A stretch of DNA of 64,000 bases from Gammaproteobacteria bacterium (GCA_024639825.1 JAHEGH010000003.1:48944-112943), one strand, 5' to 3'; counted from the stretch's first letter, positions 9,008-18,602 are shown. Made by a program: numbers and translations. Notes: generated by a model from the letters alone, not told the origin.

Positions 9008-9768
9008 ATACGGCCAAACCGCGTTACCAGCAACTCAAGGACCTGATCATCGGACAGATTTCGTCGGGTGAGCTTGGTCCCAGCGATCGTGTGCCGTCAG
9101 AGAACGACCTCGTCGAAGCGATGAAAGTCTCTCGCATGACAGCCAATCGCGCACTGCGTGAACTCAACGATGAGGGCTATGTCGAGCGTATCGCAGGACG
9201 CGGTACCTTCGTCTCGGATTTTCGCTCGCAGTCGCACCTGCTTGAGGTGCAAAACATTGCGGATGAGATCGAGAGTCGCGGGCATCGCCACTCGAGCGTC
9301 GTTGTGCGTCAGGCACAGCTGCATGCGCGTGGCGAAGTCGCCCGCGCGCTGCACGTTCCGCAGGGGACAGATATTGTTCACCTGCTGCTCGTGCATTATG
9401 AGAACAACGTGCCAGTGCAGGTTGAAGATCGTCACGTGCTAGCGAGTTTTGCGCCGGCCTGCATGGAGCAGGACTTTGAGCGCATTACGCCGAGCGCCTA
9501 CCTGACATCGGTGGCACCGCTTCAGGAGGCCGAACAGGTTGTCAGGGCGAGCATGCCCAACAGCGCGGTCCGCCAGCAGCTGAACATGGAAGACGACGAA
9601 CCTTCGCTTGTCGTGCTTCGCCGTACCTGGTCGAAGGGACGGCCCGTTACTTTCGCTCGCATGCACCATCCGGGCAGCCGCTATGAGCTGACCGGACATT
9701 ACACACCACCCGGAACGTCGCGGTCGATGCCGGTCGATGTCGTACAGCTGGAGAACCTGAAGAAATGA
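9004..9768 (+). CDS. hutC: Histidine utilisation repressor, GntR family
   Basis: A 254-residue regulator with an N-terminal winged-helix GntR domain ([34 protein letters not shown]) and a C-terminal UTRA ligand domain, which in the family binds urocanate. The GTG start overlaps the end of hutF (GTGA). Its location inside the operon means it would repress its own expression through the operator at 7623. It closely follows the Pseudomonas-type hut arrangement in which hutC lies with hutF. Confidence 0.93.
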   Translation: MNTAKPRYQQLKDLIIGQISSGELGPSDRVPSENDLVEAMKVSRMTANRALRELNDEGYVERIAGRGTFVSDFRSQSHLLEVQNIADEIESRGHRHSSVVVRQAQLHARGEVARALHVPQGTDIVHLLLVHYENNVPVQVEDRHVLASFAPACMEQDFERITPSAYLTSVAPLQEAEQVVRASMPNSAVRQQLNMEDDEPSLVVLRRTWSKGRPVTFARMHHPGSRYELTGHYTPPGTSRSMPVDVVQLENLKK

Positions 9769-11429
9769 GCAGAACAATAAAAGCCCCAACTGGCGTTCAG
9801 CTAAGTGCCAAGAGCTGGCTGACCGAAGCGCCGCTGCGCATGCTGATGAATAACCTCGATCCACAGGTTGCCGAGCGGCCCCAGGACCTTGTCGTCTATG
9901 GCGGCATTGGCAAGGCGGCACGTAATTGGGAGTGCTTCGACAAGATTGTCGAGACACTGAGGGAGCTTGAGGCGGACGAAACCCTGCTTGTGCAGTCGGG
10001 CAAGCCGGTGGGCGTGTTCAAGACGCACGAGGATGCGCCTCGCGTGCTGATCGCCAACTCCAATCTCGTACCCGCGTGGGCGAACTGGGAGCATTTTCGC
10101 GAGCTCGATCGCAAGGGTCTTATGATGTACGGCCAGATGACGGCCGGTTCGTGGATCTACATCGGCAGCCAGGGCATCGTCCAGGGTACCTACGAGACAT
10201 TTGTCGAAATGGGCCGTCAGCATTACGGGGGCGATCTCGCCGGCCGCTGGATTCTGACTGCAGGTCTTGGCGGCATGGGTGGCGCGCAGCCGCTGGCCGC
10301 AACTATGGCCGGCGCGTCGATGCTGGCGATAGAGTGCCAGTCAGACCGCATCGATATGCGCCTCGAAACGGGCTACCTCGATACGCGTGCGGAGACGCTC
10401 GACGACGCGTTGGCCATCATCGACCAGGCCGTGGCTGACAAGAAAGCCGTGTCGGTCGGCCTGCTCGGCAATGCCGCCGAGCTTCTTCCGGAACTCGTCA
10501 AACGCGGCGTTCGCCCGGACGCTGTGACCGATCAGACCTCGGCACATGATCCGGCCAATGGCTACCTGCCAATCGGCTGGACCGTAGAAGAATGGCTCGA
10601 AAAGCGCGCGAGCGATCCCGACGCGGTTGCTGCTGCGTCCGTGAAATCGATGGTTGTACATGTCGAGGCGATGCTGGCGTTCCAGAACCAGGGTATCCCA
10701 ACGTTTGATTACGGCAACAACATTCGCCAGGAAGCGTTTAATGAGGGCCTCAAAAACGCCTTCGACTTCCCGGGTTTTGTGCCGGCGTACGTGCGGCCGT
10801 TGTTCTGCCGCGGTGTGGGACCATTCCGCTGGGCAGCGCTCTCCGGCGACCCCGAGGACATTTACAAGACCGACGCGAAAGTTAAGGAACTCATCCCCGA
10901 CGATTTGCATCTGCACCAGTGGCTCGACGCGGCACGAGAGCGCATCCATTTTCAGGGCTTACCGTCGCGCATTTGCTGGGTAGGCCTCGGTCAGCGTGAC
11001 AAGCTGGGTCTCGCCTTCAACGAGATGGTTCGCAATGGTGAACTCAAGGCACCTGTCGTTATCGGCCGCGACCACCTCGACAGTGGTTCCGTCGCGAGCC
11101 CGAATCGCGAAACCGAGTCCATGAAGGATGGCAGCGACGCGGTGTCGGACTGGCCATTGTTGAATGCACTGCTGAGCACGGCAGGTGGAGCGACGTGGGT
11201 GTCCCTGCATCATGGTGGCGGCGTTGGTATGGGCTATTCGCAGCACGCGGGCCTCGTTATTGTCTGTGATGGCACCGAAGCGGCAGACAAGCGCATAGCT
11301 CGTGTCTTATGGAACGATCCGGCGAGCGGCGTCATGCGTCACGCCGACGCGGGTTACGACATTGCCATCGATTGTGCGCGAGAACAGGGTCTCAACCTGC
11401 CCATGGTCGACACGGGGAGCAAATCATGA
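9765..11429 (+). CDS. hutU: Urocanate hydratase
   Basis: A 554-residue NAD-dependent urocanase, converting urocanate to 4-imidazolone-5-propionate. Length matches the family (about 555). Recognisable blocks include the NAD-binding [27 protein letters not shown] and the active-site region [16 protein letters not shown] with C345-area '[10 protein letters not shown]', and the C-terminal [15 protein letters not shown]. It starts with ATG overlapping the hutC stop by 4 bp and overlaps hutH by 4 bp. Confidence 0.97.
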   Translation: MSRTIKAPTGVQLSAKSWLTEAPLRMLMNNLDPQVAERPQDLVVYGGIGKAARNWECFDKIVETLRELEADETLLVQSGKPVGVFKTHEDAPRVLIANSNLVPAWANWEHFRELDRKGLMMYGQMTAGSWIYIGSQGIVQGTYETFVEMGRQHYGGDLAGRWILTAGLGGMGGAQPLAATMAGASMLAIECQSDRIDMRLETGYLDTRAETLDDALAIIDQAVADKKAVSVGLLGNAAELLPELVKRGVRPDAVTDQTSAHDPANGYLPIGWTVEEWLEKRASDPDAVAAASVKSMVVHVEAMLAFQNQGIPTFDYGNNIRQEAFNEGLKNAFDFPGFVPAYVRPLFCRGVGPFRWAALSGDPEDIYKTDAKVKELIPDDLHLHQWLDAARERIHFQGLPSRICWVGLGQRDKLGLAFNEMVRNGELKAPVVIGRDHLDSGSVASPNRETESMKDGSDAVSDWPLLNALLSTAGGATWVSLHHGGGVGMGYSQHAGLVIVCDGTEAADKRIARVLWNDPASGVMRHADAGYDIAIDCAREQGLNLPMVDTGSKS

Positions 11430-12955
11430 ACCTGCTAGTCGACAATCAGCTCGTAACGCTGGCGGAGTTACGCCGCGCCTGGCTTGAGCATGTGAGCGTT
11501 GAACTGGGTGACAGCGCCCGGCGACGCATCGCCGAATCCAATGAGCTCATTGACGACGTCGTTGCTCACGGCGACAAGGTGTACGGTGTCAATACGGGAT
11601 TTGGACAGCTGGCGACGGTGCGCATCGGCGACGATGAGCTGGTGCATCTCCAGGAAAACCTCGTGCGTTCTCACGCTGTCGGCGTGGGCGAGGATCTCGA
11701 CGACGATATCGTGCGCCTCATCATGCTCATGAAGGTGATCGCTCTGGCCGAAGGTTTCTCCGGTGTCCGCCTCGAACTCGTGGAGACACTGTGCGCCCTG
11801 ATTAATCACCGGATCTATCCGCGCATTCCTTCGCGTGGTTCCGTCGGCGCGTCCGGAGACCTGGCGCCACTCGCGCACATGGCTGGCGCGTTGATCGGCA
11901 TTGGCGAGGTACGCGTCAACGGCAATCTCGTGCCAGCACCGATTGCGTTGAAAGAAGCGGGTATCAAACCGATACAGCTCGCACCAAAAGAAGGTCTCGC
12001 ACTGCTCAACGGCACACAGGTGTCTACCGCACTCGCGCTCGGCGCGGTATTCCGCACGGAGAACATCCTGTCGGCGGCGCTGATGGCCGGGGCGATGTCG
12101 TCTGATGCCATCAAGGGCAGCGATACGCCGTTCGACCGTCGTATTCAAAGCGTGCGTGGCCATGGCGGGCAGATCGCGGTGGCCGCGGTACTTCGTGATC
12201 TCATGCGCGGCAGCGACATTCGCGCGTCACATATCGAATGCGATCGCGTGCAGGATCCGTATTCGATTCGTTGCCAGCCACAGGTCATGGGGGCATGCCT
12301 CGATGTGCTGCGTCATGTGTGCAAGGTACTTGAAACAGAAGCCAATGCCGTGACCGATAACCCGCTCGTGTTCACGGATTCCCGGGCGGTCCTGTCCGGC
12401 GGCAATTTTCACGCGGAACCGGTCGCGCTCGCTGCCGATTACCTGGCACTGGCTATCGCTGAAATTGGCGCGTTGTCGGAACGCCGCATCGCAGTGCTTA
12501 TCGACGCGCACCTAAGCGGATTGCCGGCGTTCCTGGTCAGGGAGGGCGGCCTGAACAGCGGCTTCATGATGGCCCAGGTGACAGCAGCAGCGCTCGCGTC
12601 CGAGAACAAGTCGCGCGCACATCCCGCGAGTGTCGACAGCATCCCCACATCGGCGAATCAGGAAGACCATGTCAGCATGGCAACATTTGCCGCACGACGA
12701 CTGCACACCATGGTCGACAATGTGGAGAACATCGTTGCCATCGAATTGCTTGCTGCGGCGCAGGGAATCGATTTTCATCGGCCGGAAAAGAGTTCGGACG
12801 CTATTGAGGCTGTAATGGCATCGATTCGCGAGCTGTCACCGCTCTACGAGGAAGATCGTTCACTGTCTGCCGACATCCGGCGTGTCTCGGCTACGATCGA
12901 CAACGGGGAGTACTGTCGGTACGCGGAGTCAATACTGCCTAGCCTTAGCCAATGA
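11426..12955 (+). CDS. hutH: Histidine ammonia-lyase
   Basis: A 509-residue lyase that removes ammonia from L-histidine to give urocanate, which is also the inducer that lifts HutC repression. The triad Ala142-Ser143-Gly144 in [13 protein letters not shown] forms the MIO prosthetic group autocatalytically. Tyr53 in YGVNTGFG is the catalytic tyrosine position. The true start is the ATG at 11426 that overlaps the hutU stop (ATGA); the open frame extends upstream only because hutU has no stop in that frame. Confidence 0.97.
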   Translation: MNLLVDNQLVTLAELRRAWLEHVSVELGDSARRRIAESNELIDDVVAHGDKVYGVNTGFGQLATVRIGDDELVHLQENLVRSHAVGVGEDLDDDIVRLIMLMKVIALAEGFSGVRLELVETLCALINHRIYPRIPSRGSVGASGDLAPLAHMAGALIGIGEVRVNGNLVPAPIALKEAGIKPIQLAPKEGLALLNGTQVSTALALGAVFRTENILSAALMAGAMSSDAIKGSDTPFDRRIQSVRGHGGQIAVAAVLRDLMRGSDIRASHIECDRVQDPYSIRCQPQVMGACLDVLRHVCKVLETEANAVTDNPLVFTDSRAVLSGGNFHAEPVALAADYLALAIAEIGALSERRIAVLIDAHLSGLPAFLVREGGLNSGFMMAQVTAAALASENKSRAHPASVDSIPTSANQEDHVSMATFAARRLHTMVDNVENIVAIELLAAAQGIDFHRPEKSSDAIEAVMASIRELSPLYEEDRSLSADIRRVSATIDNGEYCRYAESILPSLSQ

Positions 12956-13740
12956 TCGACGTTTTTAATTTTCATGAGGGCACGTCGCCGCTGTTGATCA
13001 GCGTGCCGCATGACGGCATACACCTGCCAGCCGATATCCGCGCGCGAATGACAGCAGCAGGCGCAGCGCTGCCGGATACGGACTGGCACGTCGCTGAGCT
13101 CTACAGTTTCGCACGCGAACTTGGGGCAAGCATGCTCGTCGGCAACTACTCGCGCTACGTTGTGGACCTGAATCGAGCTGCGACCGATGACGCGCTGTAC
13201 CCGGGTCAGGTTGCGACGGGTCTCTGCCCGCTGCAGACTTTCGCGGGCGAGGATATTTACAGGCGGTCCGGCGTCGATGACGTGGAAGTACAGCAGCGCG
13301 TCGCGACCTATTGGCAGCCGTATCATGACAGGCTGGAGAGCGCGCTTCGCTCGCTGCGAAAGAGGCACGGCCGTGCCCTGCTGTGGGACGCACACTCGAT
13401 TGCCAGTGTCGTGCCACGCTTGTTCGATGGTGAGCTGCCCGAATTGAACATTGGCACAAATGGGGGGCTTAGCTGTGCGGCTGCAGCGACGGAACGTGTG
13501 GCTGCAGTTGCCGACGCCAGTCCCTACAGCTATGTCGTCAACGGTCGTTTCAAGGGCGGCTACATTACTCGCCACTATGGCAGCCCGGAATCGGGCGTGC
13601 ACGCCATGCAACTCGAGATCGCGCAGCGTGTCTATCTGAACGAGGCGTCCACAATCTTCGATGCCCGCAAGGGATCCCGACTTCGTGATACCCTGCGGCC
13701 CATGTTGGAAGCGTTCAGTAAATCATGTGAGAGTTCCTAG
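12952..13740 (+). CDS. hutG: N-formylglutamate deformylase
   Basis: A 262-residue zinc amidohydrolase that releases formate and glutamate from N-formylglutamate, the last step of the pathway. Motifs SVPHDG near residue 18, VDLNR, LLWDAHS and GGYITRHYG are those of the formylglutamate amidohydrolase family. The ATG overlaps the hutH stop by 4 bp, the fourth identical overlap in the operon. The next gene, for an SYLF lipoprotein, begins one base after its stop. Confidence 0.95.
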   Translation: MIDVFNFHEGTSPLLISVPHDGIHLPADIRARMTAAGAALPDTDWHVAELYSFARELGASMLVGNYSRYVVDLNRAATDDALYPGQVATGLCPLQTFAGEDIYRRSGVDDVEVQQRVATYWQPYHDRLESALRSLRKRHGRALLWDAHSIASVVPRLFDGELPELNIGTNGGLSCAAAATERVAAVADASPYSYVVNGRFKGGYITRHYGSPESGVHAMQLEIAQRVYLNEASTIFDARKGSRLRDTLRPMLEAFSKSCESS

Positions 13741-13741
13741 T

Positions 13742-14287
13742 ATGTTGAAAAGAAACAATTTATTGAAAATCTTTACCTTCCTGGCAATGCTGTCTGTTGT
13801 TTCTGGCTGCGTGACGCCGGCCAGTGCACTCAACCGGAGTACGGACCAGGCATTGCAGGAATTTCGGCAGCAGGTAAACGGCGCCGATGTTTTTCTGAAC
13901 CAGGCCGCTGGTTATCTCGTATTTCCGAAGGTCTACAAGGCAGGTATCGGGGTGGGTGGTGAAACCGGCGAAGGCGTTTTGCGTGTCGGCGGCTCGCCGG
14001 TCGACTACTATCGCGTCGCGGCCGGCTCCGTCGGATTCCAGCTTGGCGCCCAGGCCAAGTCCATCGTGATCGTTTTCATGACACGTGAAGCCCTTGAGCG
14101 CTTCCGCAAATCGGACGGGTGGCGTGTTGGCGTTGATGGATCGGTCGCTTTGATCGACATAGGCGCGGGCAAGACCATCGATTCCGACAATGTGCGCGAT
14201 CCGGTCGTCGGTTTTATCTATGGCTCGAAGGGGCTGATGTACAACCTGACCCTCGAGGGCACCAAGTTTACGAAGATCGACAGGTAG
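13742..14287 (+). CDS. SYLF (Ysc84-like) domain lipoprotein
   Basis: A 181-residue lipoprotein. The signal peptide ends in the lipobox VVSGC (Cys21), and the rest is a single SYLF lipid-binding domain (GYLVFPKVYKAGIGVGGETG, then EGVL, VGFQLGAQAKS, GKTIDSDNV). Bacterial SYLF proteins bind anionic lipids at the membrane; their biological role is poorly known. The ATG at 13742 is one base after hutG, with GAGAG upstream, so it is likely co-transcribed, although a link to histidine use is not evident. The open frame upstream overlaps hutG and is not translated. Confidence 0.88.
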   Translation: MLKRNNLLKIFTFLAMLSVVSGCVTPASALNRSTDQALQEFRQQVNGADVFLNQAAGYLVFPKVYKAGIGVGGETGEGVLRVGGSPVDYYRVAAGSVGFQLGAQAKSIVIVFMTREALERFRKSDGWRVGVDGSVALIDIGAGKTIDSDNVRDPVVGFIYGSKGLMYNLTLEGTKFTKIDR

Positions 14288-14294
14288 TGAGCCT

Positions 14295-15539
14295 TTGGCG
14301 CCGGAGCTGATCGACAAGTCTCGCGGCTGGTTTCGCGACTGGTTGCTGGCTGCCGCCGTCCTGACGTCCCCGACCCTGGCGTTAGCGGCTGAAGAGGGCG
14401 TCAGCGCGGAAGCGGTTGTGCCGCAGGCACCGACACACATGTCGGAAAAGTTGCGGGCAACGATCTCCAAAATTGTGATTCTCCCGATTAGTGGCGATGC
14501 CACCGAGTCCATCACCGGTACCTATGGCAAAGAGACGCCTGGGCTGGCGGGTGGCGTAGCGAAGGGCTCGGGCGTCGGCAGCATACCGGTGGAGGTTGGC
14601 CATGTGCCCGTCAATATTCCGATTCCGCTGCTGCGGGAGCTCGGGATGATTGTCGGCGGCATTACCGGCTCCGCCCAACGCCAGGTCCAGGAGCTCCGTG
14701 ATCGCCTGACTGAAGATCTGTCAGACGCTGTAGAGCAGCCGCTGACGAACGCGGCGCTCGCGACGGATGTGTTCTGGGGATTGAAGAATGTCGATTCGGT
14801 GGACCCGAAGCTGTTCGCTGTGACCACGCCGATCCCCGAAGGCACAGAGGCGATCCTGTACATCAGTATCGACGAGCTTACGCTCAACGTGCAGAAAAAA
14901 GAGGCAATCATCACGACGTCTGCAACCGCGAGGCTCGAGCGACTTTCCGACAGGTCGACCCTGTACCGCCGCGAGGTCAAATACGAGGATCGTGACACGC
15001 TAAGTCACTGGCTCGAAGACGATTCGGCCCTGTGGCACCAGTATCGGGTCTTTGCGCGGCACTACATTGGCCGCGAGATTTCCGCCGAACTTTACGAACG
15101 CATCGCGCAGCCGGCTGTGCTGGCACCGGTCGCGACGGACACCGTCAAAAGCGTCAAAAAAAATGCGTGGCAGGGACGCACCGAGTCATTGACGCCTACC
15201 CTCGCGTGGCAGTTCGAACTGCCTGATGCTGCAAGCAGCGCTGCAGCCGGGGCCGATATCCTTTGGGACATCGAAATTTATGACTCAAGTCGGCCCGTGT
15301 ATTCCGCGAAGCAGGTTCCTGGCCCGCAACATACCGTCACAGTGCCGCTTGAGGCCTGCAAGACCTATCGCTGGACCGTACGACCGTCGTATCACCGGTC
15401 GGGTGACCGTAAGAACGGGTGGTGGATGCGTGCCGCGTCGCCGCAAAGTGGTAATAACGGCAATGTTGGCAGGGCGGTGTCCGAGGCGCACGCTTATATT
15501 CAGGATTTCGCGTCGCTGGAAGTAAAATGCCGGCGCTGA
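14295..15539 (+). CDS. Exported protein of unknown function
   Basis: A 414-residue protein I do not recognise. An N-terminal hydrophobic segment (LLAAAVLTSPTLALAA) is a likely signal peptide. Residues ~50-60 (ISKIVILPISG) resemble the first strand of proteins that assemble envelope lipoproteins, then comes a Gly-rich stretch (GKETPGLAGGVAKGSG) that could be lipid-interacting. The C-terminal ~130 residues, starting near LTPTLAWQFELP and containing CKTYRWTVRPSYH, look like a fibronectin-III-type beta domain. The start is TTG at 14295, 7 bases after the SYLF gene, so the two are probably one transcription unit and may act together at the envelope. Confidence 0.7.
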   Translation: MAPELIDKSRGWFRDWLLAAAVLTSPTLALAAEEGVSAEAVVPQAPTHMSEKLRATISKIVILPISGDATESITGTYGKETPGLAGGVAKGSGVGSIPVEVGHVPVNIPIPLLRELGMIVGGITGSAQRQVQELRDRLTEDLSDAVEQPLTNAALATDVFWGLKNVDSVDPKLFAVTTPIPEGTEAILYISIDELTLNVQKKEAIITTSATARLERLSDRSTLYRREVKYEDRDTLSHWLEDDSALWHQYRVFARHYIGREISAELYERIAQPAVLAPVATDTVKSVKKNAWQGRTESLTPTLAWQFELPDAASSAAAGADILWDIEIYDSSRPVYSAKQVPGPQHTVTVPLEACKTYRWTVRPSYHRSGDRKNGWWMRAASPQSGNNGNVGRAVSEAHAYIQDFASLEVKCRR

Positions 15540-15689
15540 TTTCTTAGTCGCGGGTAGCTAACCTGAATCGGCAGACCCTGCGAGCCGGCTCTGCTCCTCG
15601 ATCGCAACCCGATCATCCACTGATTCGCGCAAATTGGCGTGATTTCTCGAGACGGCAATTGGCTTGCCGCGGCCTGTCATCAGGCTGAT

Positions 15690-15717
15690 TTATGGTGGTA
15701 CGGCAGAGCAATATATT
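15690..15717 (+). promoter_or_regulatory. Possible sigma-70 promoter of the HiPIP gene
   Basis: TTATGG (15690-15695) and TATATT (15712-15717) are separated by 16 bases. The -10 is a good match and the -35 a weak one. The Fur-box-like palindrome would then lie about 20-35 bases after the predicted transcription start. Nothing else is visible in the 15540-15862 intergenic stretch apart from this and the palindrome. Confidence 0.3.
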
Positions 15718-15743
15718 GTAGTGGCGGGGTCTCCAGCACGTAA

Positions 15744-15758
15744 TGAGAATCGTTCTCA
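15744..15758. promoter_or_regulatory. Fur-box-like palindrome upstream of HiPIP
   Basis: TGAGAATCGTTCTCA is a perfect 6-3-6 inverted repeat matching the 7-1-7 form of the Fur box (TGATAATNATTATCA) at 11 of 14 defined positions. It lies about 105 bp before the HiPIP start codon and 205 bp after the preceding gene. Fur with ferrous iron normally represses when bound near a promoter. It could also belong to an unseen small RNA or leader transcript. Confidence 0.6.
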
Positions 15759-15862
15759 AAATGCAAAGAAATCAGGTGAATAGGCCGTTATGCGGGCGTT
15801 CAGGAAACTTAGGTAAGATGCGCGCCTTAAACCTCAGATTGAACCGCACCAAGGAGACTCCG

Positions 15863-16186
15863 TTGAGCAAAATCGCACGCCGCAAATTCCTCCAGCTTTC
15901 AGCCGTCGCGGCTGCTGGCTACTTCGTACAACCTGGCCGCGAAGCGCGCGCTGCCGACCTGCCGCAGCTCGCGACAGATGATCCAATGGCCATGGCTATG
16001 AAATACACGCACGATGCGTCGACAGTAGACGCTGCATCGCGCGCCAACCCCGCTGCTGACCAGAAGTGCTCTAACTGTGCCCTGGTGCAGGGTAATGACG
16101 GCGACGCATGGCGTCCTTGCCAGATTTTCCCGGGCAAAGCCGTTAACGCGGATGGTTGGTGTTCAGTATGGGCGCCCAAAGCCTGA
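15863..16186 (+). CDS. High-potential iron-sulfur protein (HiPIP)
   Basis: A 107-residue protein with a twin-arginine signal (ARRKFLQLSAVAAAG) and a mature domain of about 75 residues. Four cysteines, C69, C72, C86 and C100, in the spacing C-x2-C-x13-C-x13-C bind one [4Fe-4S] cluster. HiPIPs carry electrons in the periplasm, between the bc1 complex and a terminal oxidase or reaction centre. The TTG start at 15863 is preceded at 7 bases by AAGGAG, and the Tat signal begins there; an open frame runs further upstream but lacks these. A Fur-like site is upstream and a strong terminator downstream, so it is a single-gene unit. Confidence 0.93.
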   Translation: MSKIARRKFLQLSAVAAAGYFVQPGREARAADLPQLATDDPMAMAMKYTHDASTVDAASRANPAADQKCSNCALVQGNDGDAWRPCQIFPGKAVNADGWCSVWAPKA

Positions 16187-16216
16187 TCTGAGCAACGCTA
16201 TCGACATGCTCGATTC

Positions 16217-16245
16217 GAAAACGCCGGCTGCCAGCCGGCGTTTTC
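16217..16245 (+). terminator. Rho-independent terminator after HiPIP
   Basis: Perfect 13-bp stem (16217-16229 with 16233-16245), GC core CGCCGGCT flanked by four A and four T, with a 3-base loop. The symmetrical A and T tracts would allow function in both directions, but only the HiPIP gene points at it. Confidence 0.85.
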
Positions 16246-16257
16246 ATTTGTGCGCGT

Positions 16258-16279
16258 GCGCATTGTTTGTACAATGCGC
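16258..16279. repeat. Inverted repeat in aminotransferase upstream region
   Basis: A perfect 9-bp inverted repeat (GCGCATTGT / ACAATGCGC) with a 4-base spacer, 43 bp before the aminotransferase start. The size and spacing suit a dimeric repressor such as a TetR- or GntR-type regulator, or a hairpin in the leader. No regulator gene is adjacent. Confidence 0.5.
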
Positions 16280-16321
16280 GAGTACAGGCTGAGCCTGCCC
16301 TGATCGTACTGGAGACCCGCG

Positions 16322-17503
16322 TTGTTTGAATCCCTGCAGGCCGCACCGGCCGATGTCATCCTCGGTCTTATTACCGAGCACAAGAACGATCCACGTCCAG
16401 AGAAGATCGATCTGGGTGTTGGGGTTTTTCGTACCGCTGAGGGCGAGACGCCGGTTCTCGATGTCGTCAAACTGGCGGAACAACGCCTCGTCGACACTCA
16501 GGAGAGCAAGGCGTACATCGGTACGGCCGGTGATCCGAATTTCAATGCCGCGATGCAGGAGCTCATCTTCTCCGACTCGGTAGACCCCGATCGCATTGCG
16601 ACGATCCAGGCGCCAGGTGGATCCGGCAGTTTGCGTGTGGCGGCCAGCCTTATCCTGCGGGCGCGTCCCGACGCGAAGGTCTGGGTCAGCGACCCAACCT
16701 GGGCAAATCACATTCCGTTACTCGGGGGTGCGGGCGTGACGCTCGAATCCTATGCTTATTACGATACGGATAAGCACATGCTCCGGATCGACGCCATGCT
16801 CGATGCGCTCGGCAAGGCCGATGCTGGTGACGTGGTTCTGCTACATGCCTGCTGCCACAACCCGTCAGGAATGGACCCGTCCGAGGAAGAATGGGAAGCG
16901 ATCGCGGACGTTGTTGTCGAGCGTGAGCTTGTACCGTTCATCGACATTGCATACCAGGGTTTCGCGCGGAGCCTCAACGACGATGCGTTCGCGGTTCGAC
17001 ATTTTGCTGGCCGCGTTCCCGAAATGATCGTCTCAAGTTCCTGTTCGAAGAATTTCGGCTTGTATCGCGACCGCGTAGGCAGTTTGTCGATGCTGGCTGC
17101 AGACAAGGCATCGCGCGATGTCGTTTTTAGCCAGCTCAACAGCATTGTGCGCACGATCTATTCGGTGCCGCCTGATCATGGAGCCGTTGTCGTCAGCACG
17201 ATTCTCCACGATTCGGAGCTCAGGGCTGCCTGGCGAGTCGAGCTGGCGGAAATGCGCAGTCGCCTGTGCGAGATGCGTGTGCTGCTCAACGAAGCGCTAA
17301 TTGAGAAAGCGCCCGATCACGATTTCTCCCATCTCGTTCGTGCGACGGGCATGTTCTGCTTCCTCGGTATACCCGAGGACCAGGTGAATCGCCTGAAGCG
17401 CGACTACGGGGTGTACATGGTGGGTTCCAGCCGCATTAATACGGCCGGCATCACGGCAAAGAACGTCAACTATCTCGCTGACGCGATCGCTGCCACCCTG
17501 TAA
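16322..17503 (+). CDS. Aromatic/aspartate amino acid aminotransferase (class I)
   Basis: A 393-residue PLP enzyme of the TyrB/AspC family, complete. The Schiff-base lysine is K243 in SSSCSKNFGLYRDRVG. The N-terminus FESLQAAPADVILGLI and the block LHACCHNPSGMDPS are characteristic of the enterobacterial aspartate/tyrosine type. It transfers amino groups between glutamate and tyrosine, phenylalanine or aspartate. The start is TTG 16322 with GGAG about 9 bases before. It is monocistronic, convergent with the DUF192 lipoprotein gene 29 bp away. Confidence 0.93.
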   Translation: MFESLQAAPADVILGLITEHKNDPRPEKIDLGVGVFRTAEGETPVLDVVKLAEQRLVDTQESKAYIGTAGDPNFNAAMQELIFSDSVDPDRIATIQAPGGSGSLRVAASLILRARPDAKVWVSDPTWANHIPLLGGAGVTLESYAYYDTDKHMLRIDAMLDALGKADAGDVVLLHACCHNPSGMDPSEEEWEAIADVVVERELVPFIDIAYQGFARSLNDDAFAVRHFAGRVPEMIVSSSCSKNFGLYRDRVGSLSMLAADKASRDVVFSQLNSIVRTIYSVPPDHGAVVVSTILHDSELRAAWRVELAEMRSRLCEMRVLLNEALIEKAPDHDFSHLVRATGMFCFLGIPEDQVNRLKRDYGVYMVGSSRINTAGITAKNVNYLADAIAATL

Positions 17504-17532
17504 TCCGGATCAGTACCTGACAGTCGTTCTGG

Positions 17533-18015
17533 TCATGGGCGCTTATCAGTATCCCAAATGAGTCGGCTGGCCTGACCTATGCCCATTCGCCGCGCTATGC
17601 CGGCGTTCAGCTCAAGTACGTACCGGACAGGTTCCGTTGACCGGTTCGATTTCAGGGTCCGCGGCGTCGTATTGCTGATAACCGATGAGACGGTCCCATC
17701 GCTTCGCGCAAAGATCATATCGAGAGGAATGAACGTGTTCTTCATCCACATTGCGTGAATGTCGTCACCGTCGTAAATGAACAACATTCCCGTGGTGTCG
17801 GGCATGCTGCGAACGAACATTAACCCGCGGCGCTGCTGCTCGGGGTTTTCGGCGAGGTAGACGTCAAACTTCAAAGAGTCGCCGGCGTCATTGATGATAT
17901 CGAGTTCGGCAAACCTGAAGCTGCTGTCAAGGTCCGGCACCGTTCCCGTCTTTACCGCTGGTTGAGGGCTACAGGCTGCCAGTCCGAGACAGAGCATCGC
18001 GGCGAGAATTCTCAT
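17533..18015 (-). CDS. DUF192 lipoprotein
   Basis: A 160-residue lipoprotein with lipobox LAAC (Cys15). The remainder is one DUF192 domain: FDVYLAENPEQQRRGLMFVR, MLFIYD, MWMKNTFIPLDMIF and YVLELNAG are its conserved blocks. The biochemical role of DUF192 is not established. The ATG overlaps the stop of the upstream lipoprotein gene by 4 bp, so the two are translationally coupled. Confidence 0.88.
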   Translation of the reverse strand: MRILAAMLCLGLAACSPQPAVKTGTVPDLDSSFRFAELDIINDAGDSLKFDVYLAENPEQQRRGLMFVRSMPDTTGMLFIYDGDDIHAMWMKNTFIPLDMIFARSDGTVSSVISNTTPRTLKSNRSTEPVRYVLELNAGIARRMGIGQASRLIWDTDKRP

Positions 18016-18602
18016 GTTCTACTCCAGTTGGCTATGCCGCTGAACCTCAACAACTGGATGTCGACGAAGCCGTCGCCATTAATTTCGCCCAATGGCGTTA
18101 CGCAGGTCAGTCCACCCAGAATATTGTAGGTGTCGGAGTCTTCCTCAATGGGTTCGTTGATGGCGATTTCAGTCCAGCACGTGTCCAGATTCGGCGCGCT
18201 GAAAAATCGACCGCTACCCTCGACTGAGATCGTGACGTTGCTGTCGAATTCATCGCCCGTCTCGCCGGGATCCAGGTCGGGAAGAGCAATGATGATGGCG
18301 AGTCGCTCTTCACCGACCTCACCCGAAAATCTCAGGCGCACACCTTCAGCATCCGGCCTTGGCATGCTTTCGCAGCGCAATGCTTCGTCCGACCAGTCCA
18401 GCTTGGCGACAATCGCTCCCGACAACATGGCCTGCAGCGCACCTTTTTCCCCACAGGTCGACGCGGCCGGCCCCGGTCCGTCAGGGAGCGCTGCAGGTAC
18501 AGGCTCGGCAGGCCCGTTTTCGCAGGCAGCAAGCGGGCCGATGGTCAACAACAAGCCCGCCAATAGCTTGCGGAAACCGGATTTTTCTTCAATCAAATGC
18601 AA
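18012..18602 (-). CDS. Hypothetical lipoprotein
   Basis: About 196 residues, not recognised. A hydrophobic segment followed by LAAC indicates a lipoprotein signal; the mature part has several cysteines (CGEK, LRCESMP, DTCWTEI, GLTC), suggesting periplasmic disulfides. The start is uncertain: TTG 18602 places the signal sequence at the N-terminus, whereas the open frame continues to 18743 with no signal-like sequence. It is coupled to the DUF192 gene by a 4-bp overlap, so the two products may function together in the envelope. Confidence 0.6.
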   Translation of the reverse strand: MHLIEEKSGFRKLLAGLLLTIGPLAACENGPAEPVPAALPDGPGPAASTCGEKGALQAMLSGAIVAKLDWSDEALRCESMPRPDAEGVRLRFSGEVGEERLAIIIALPDLDPGETGDEFDSNVTISVEGSGRFFSAPNLDTCWTEIAINEPIEEDSDTYNILGGLTCVTPLGEINGDGFVDIQLLRFSGIANWSRT

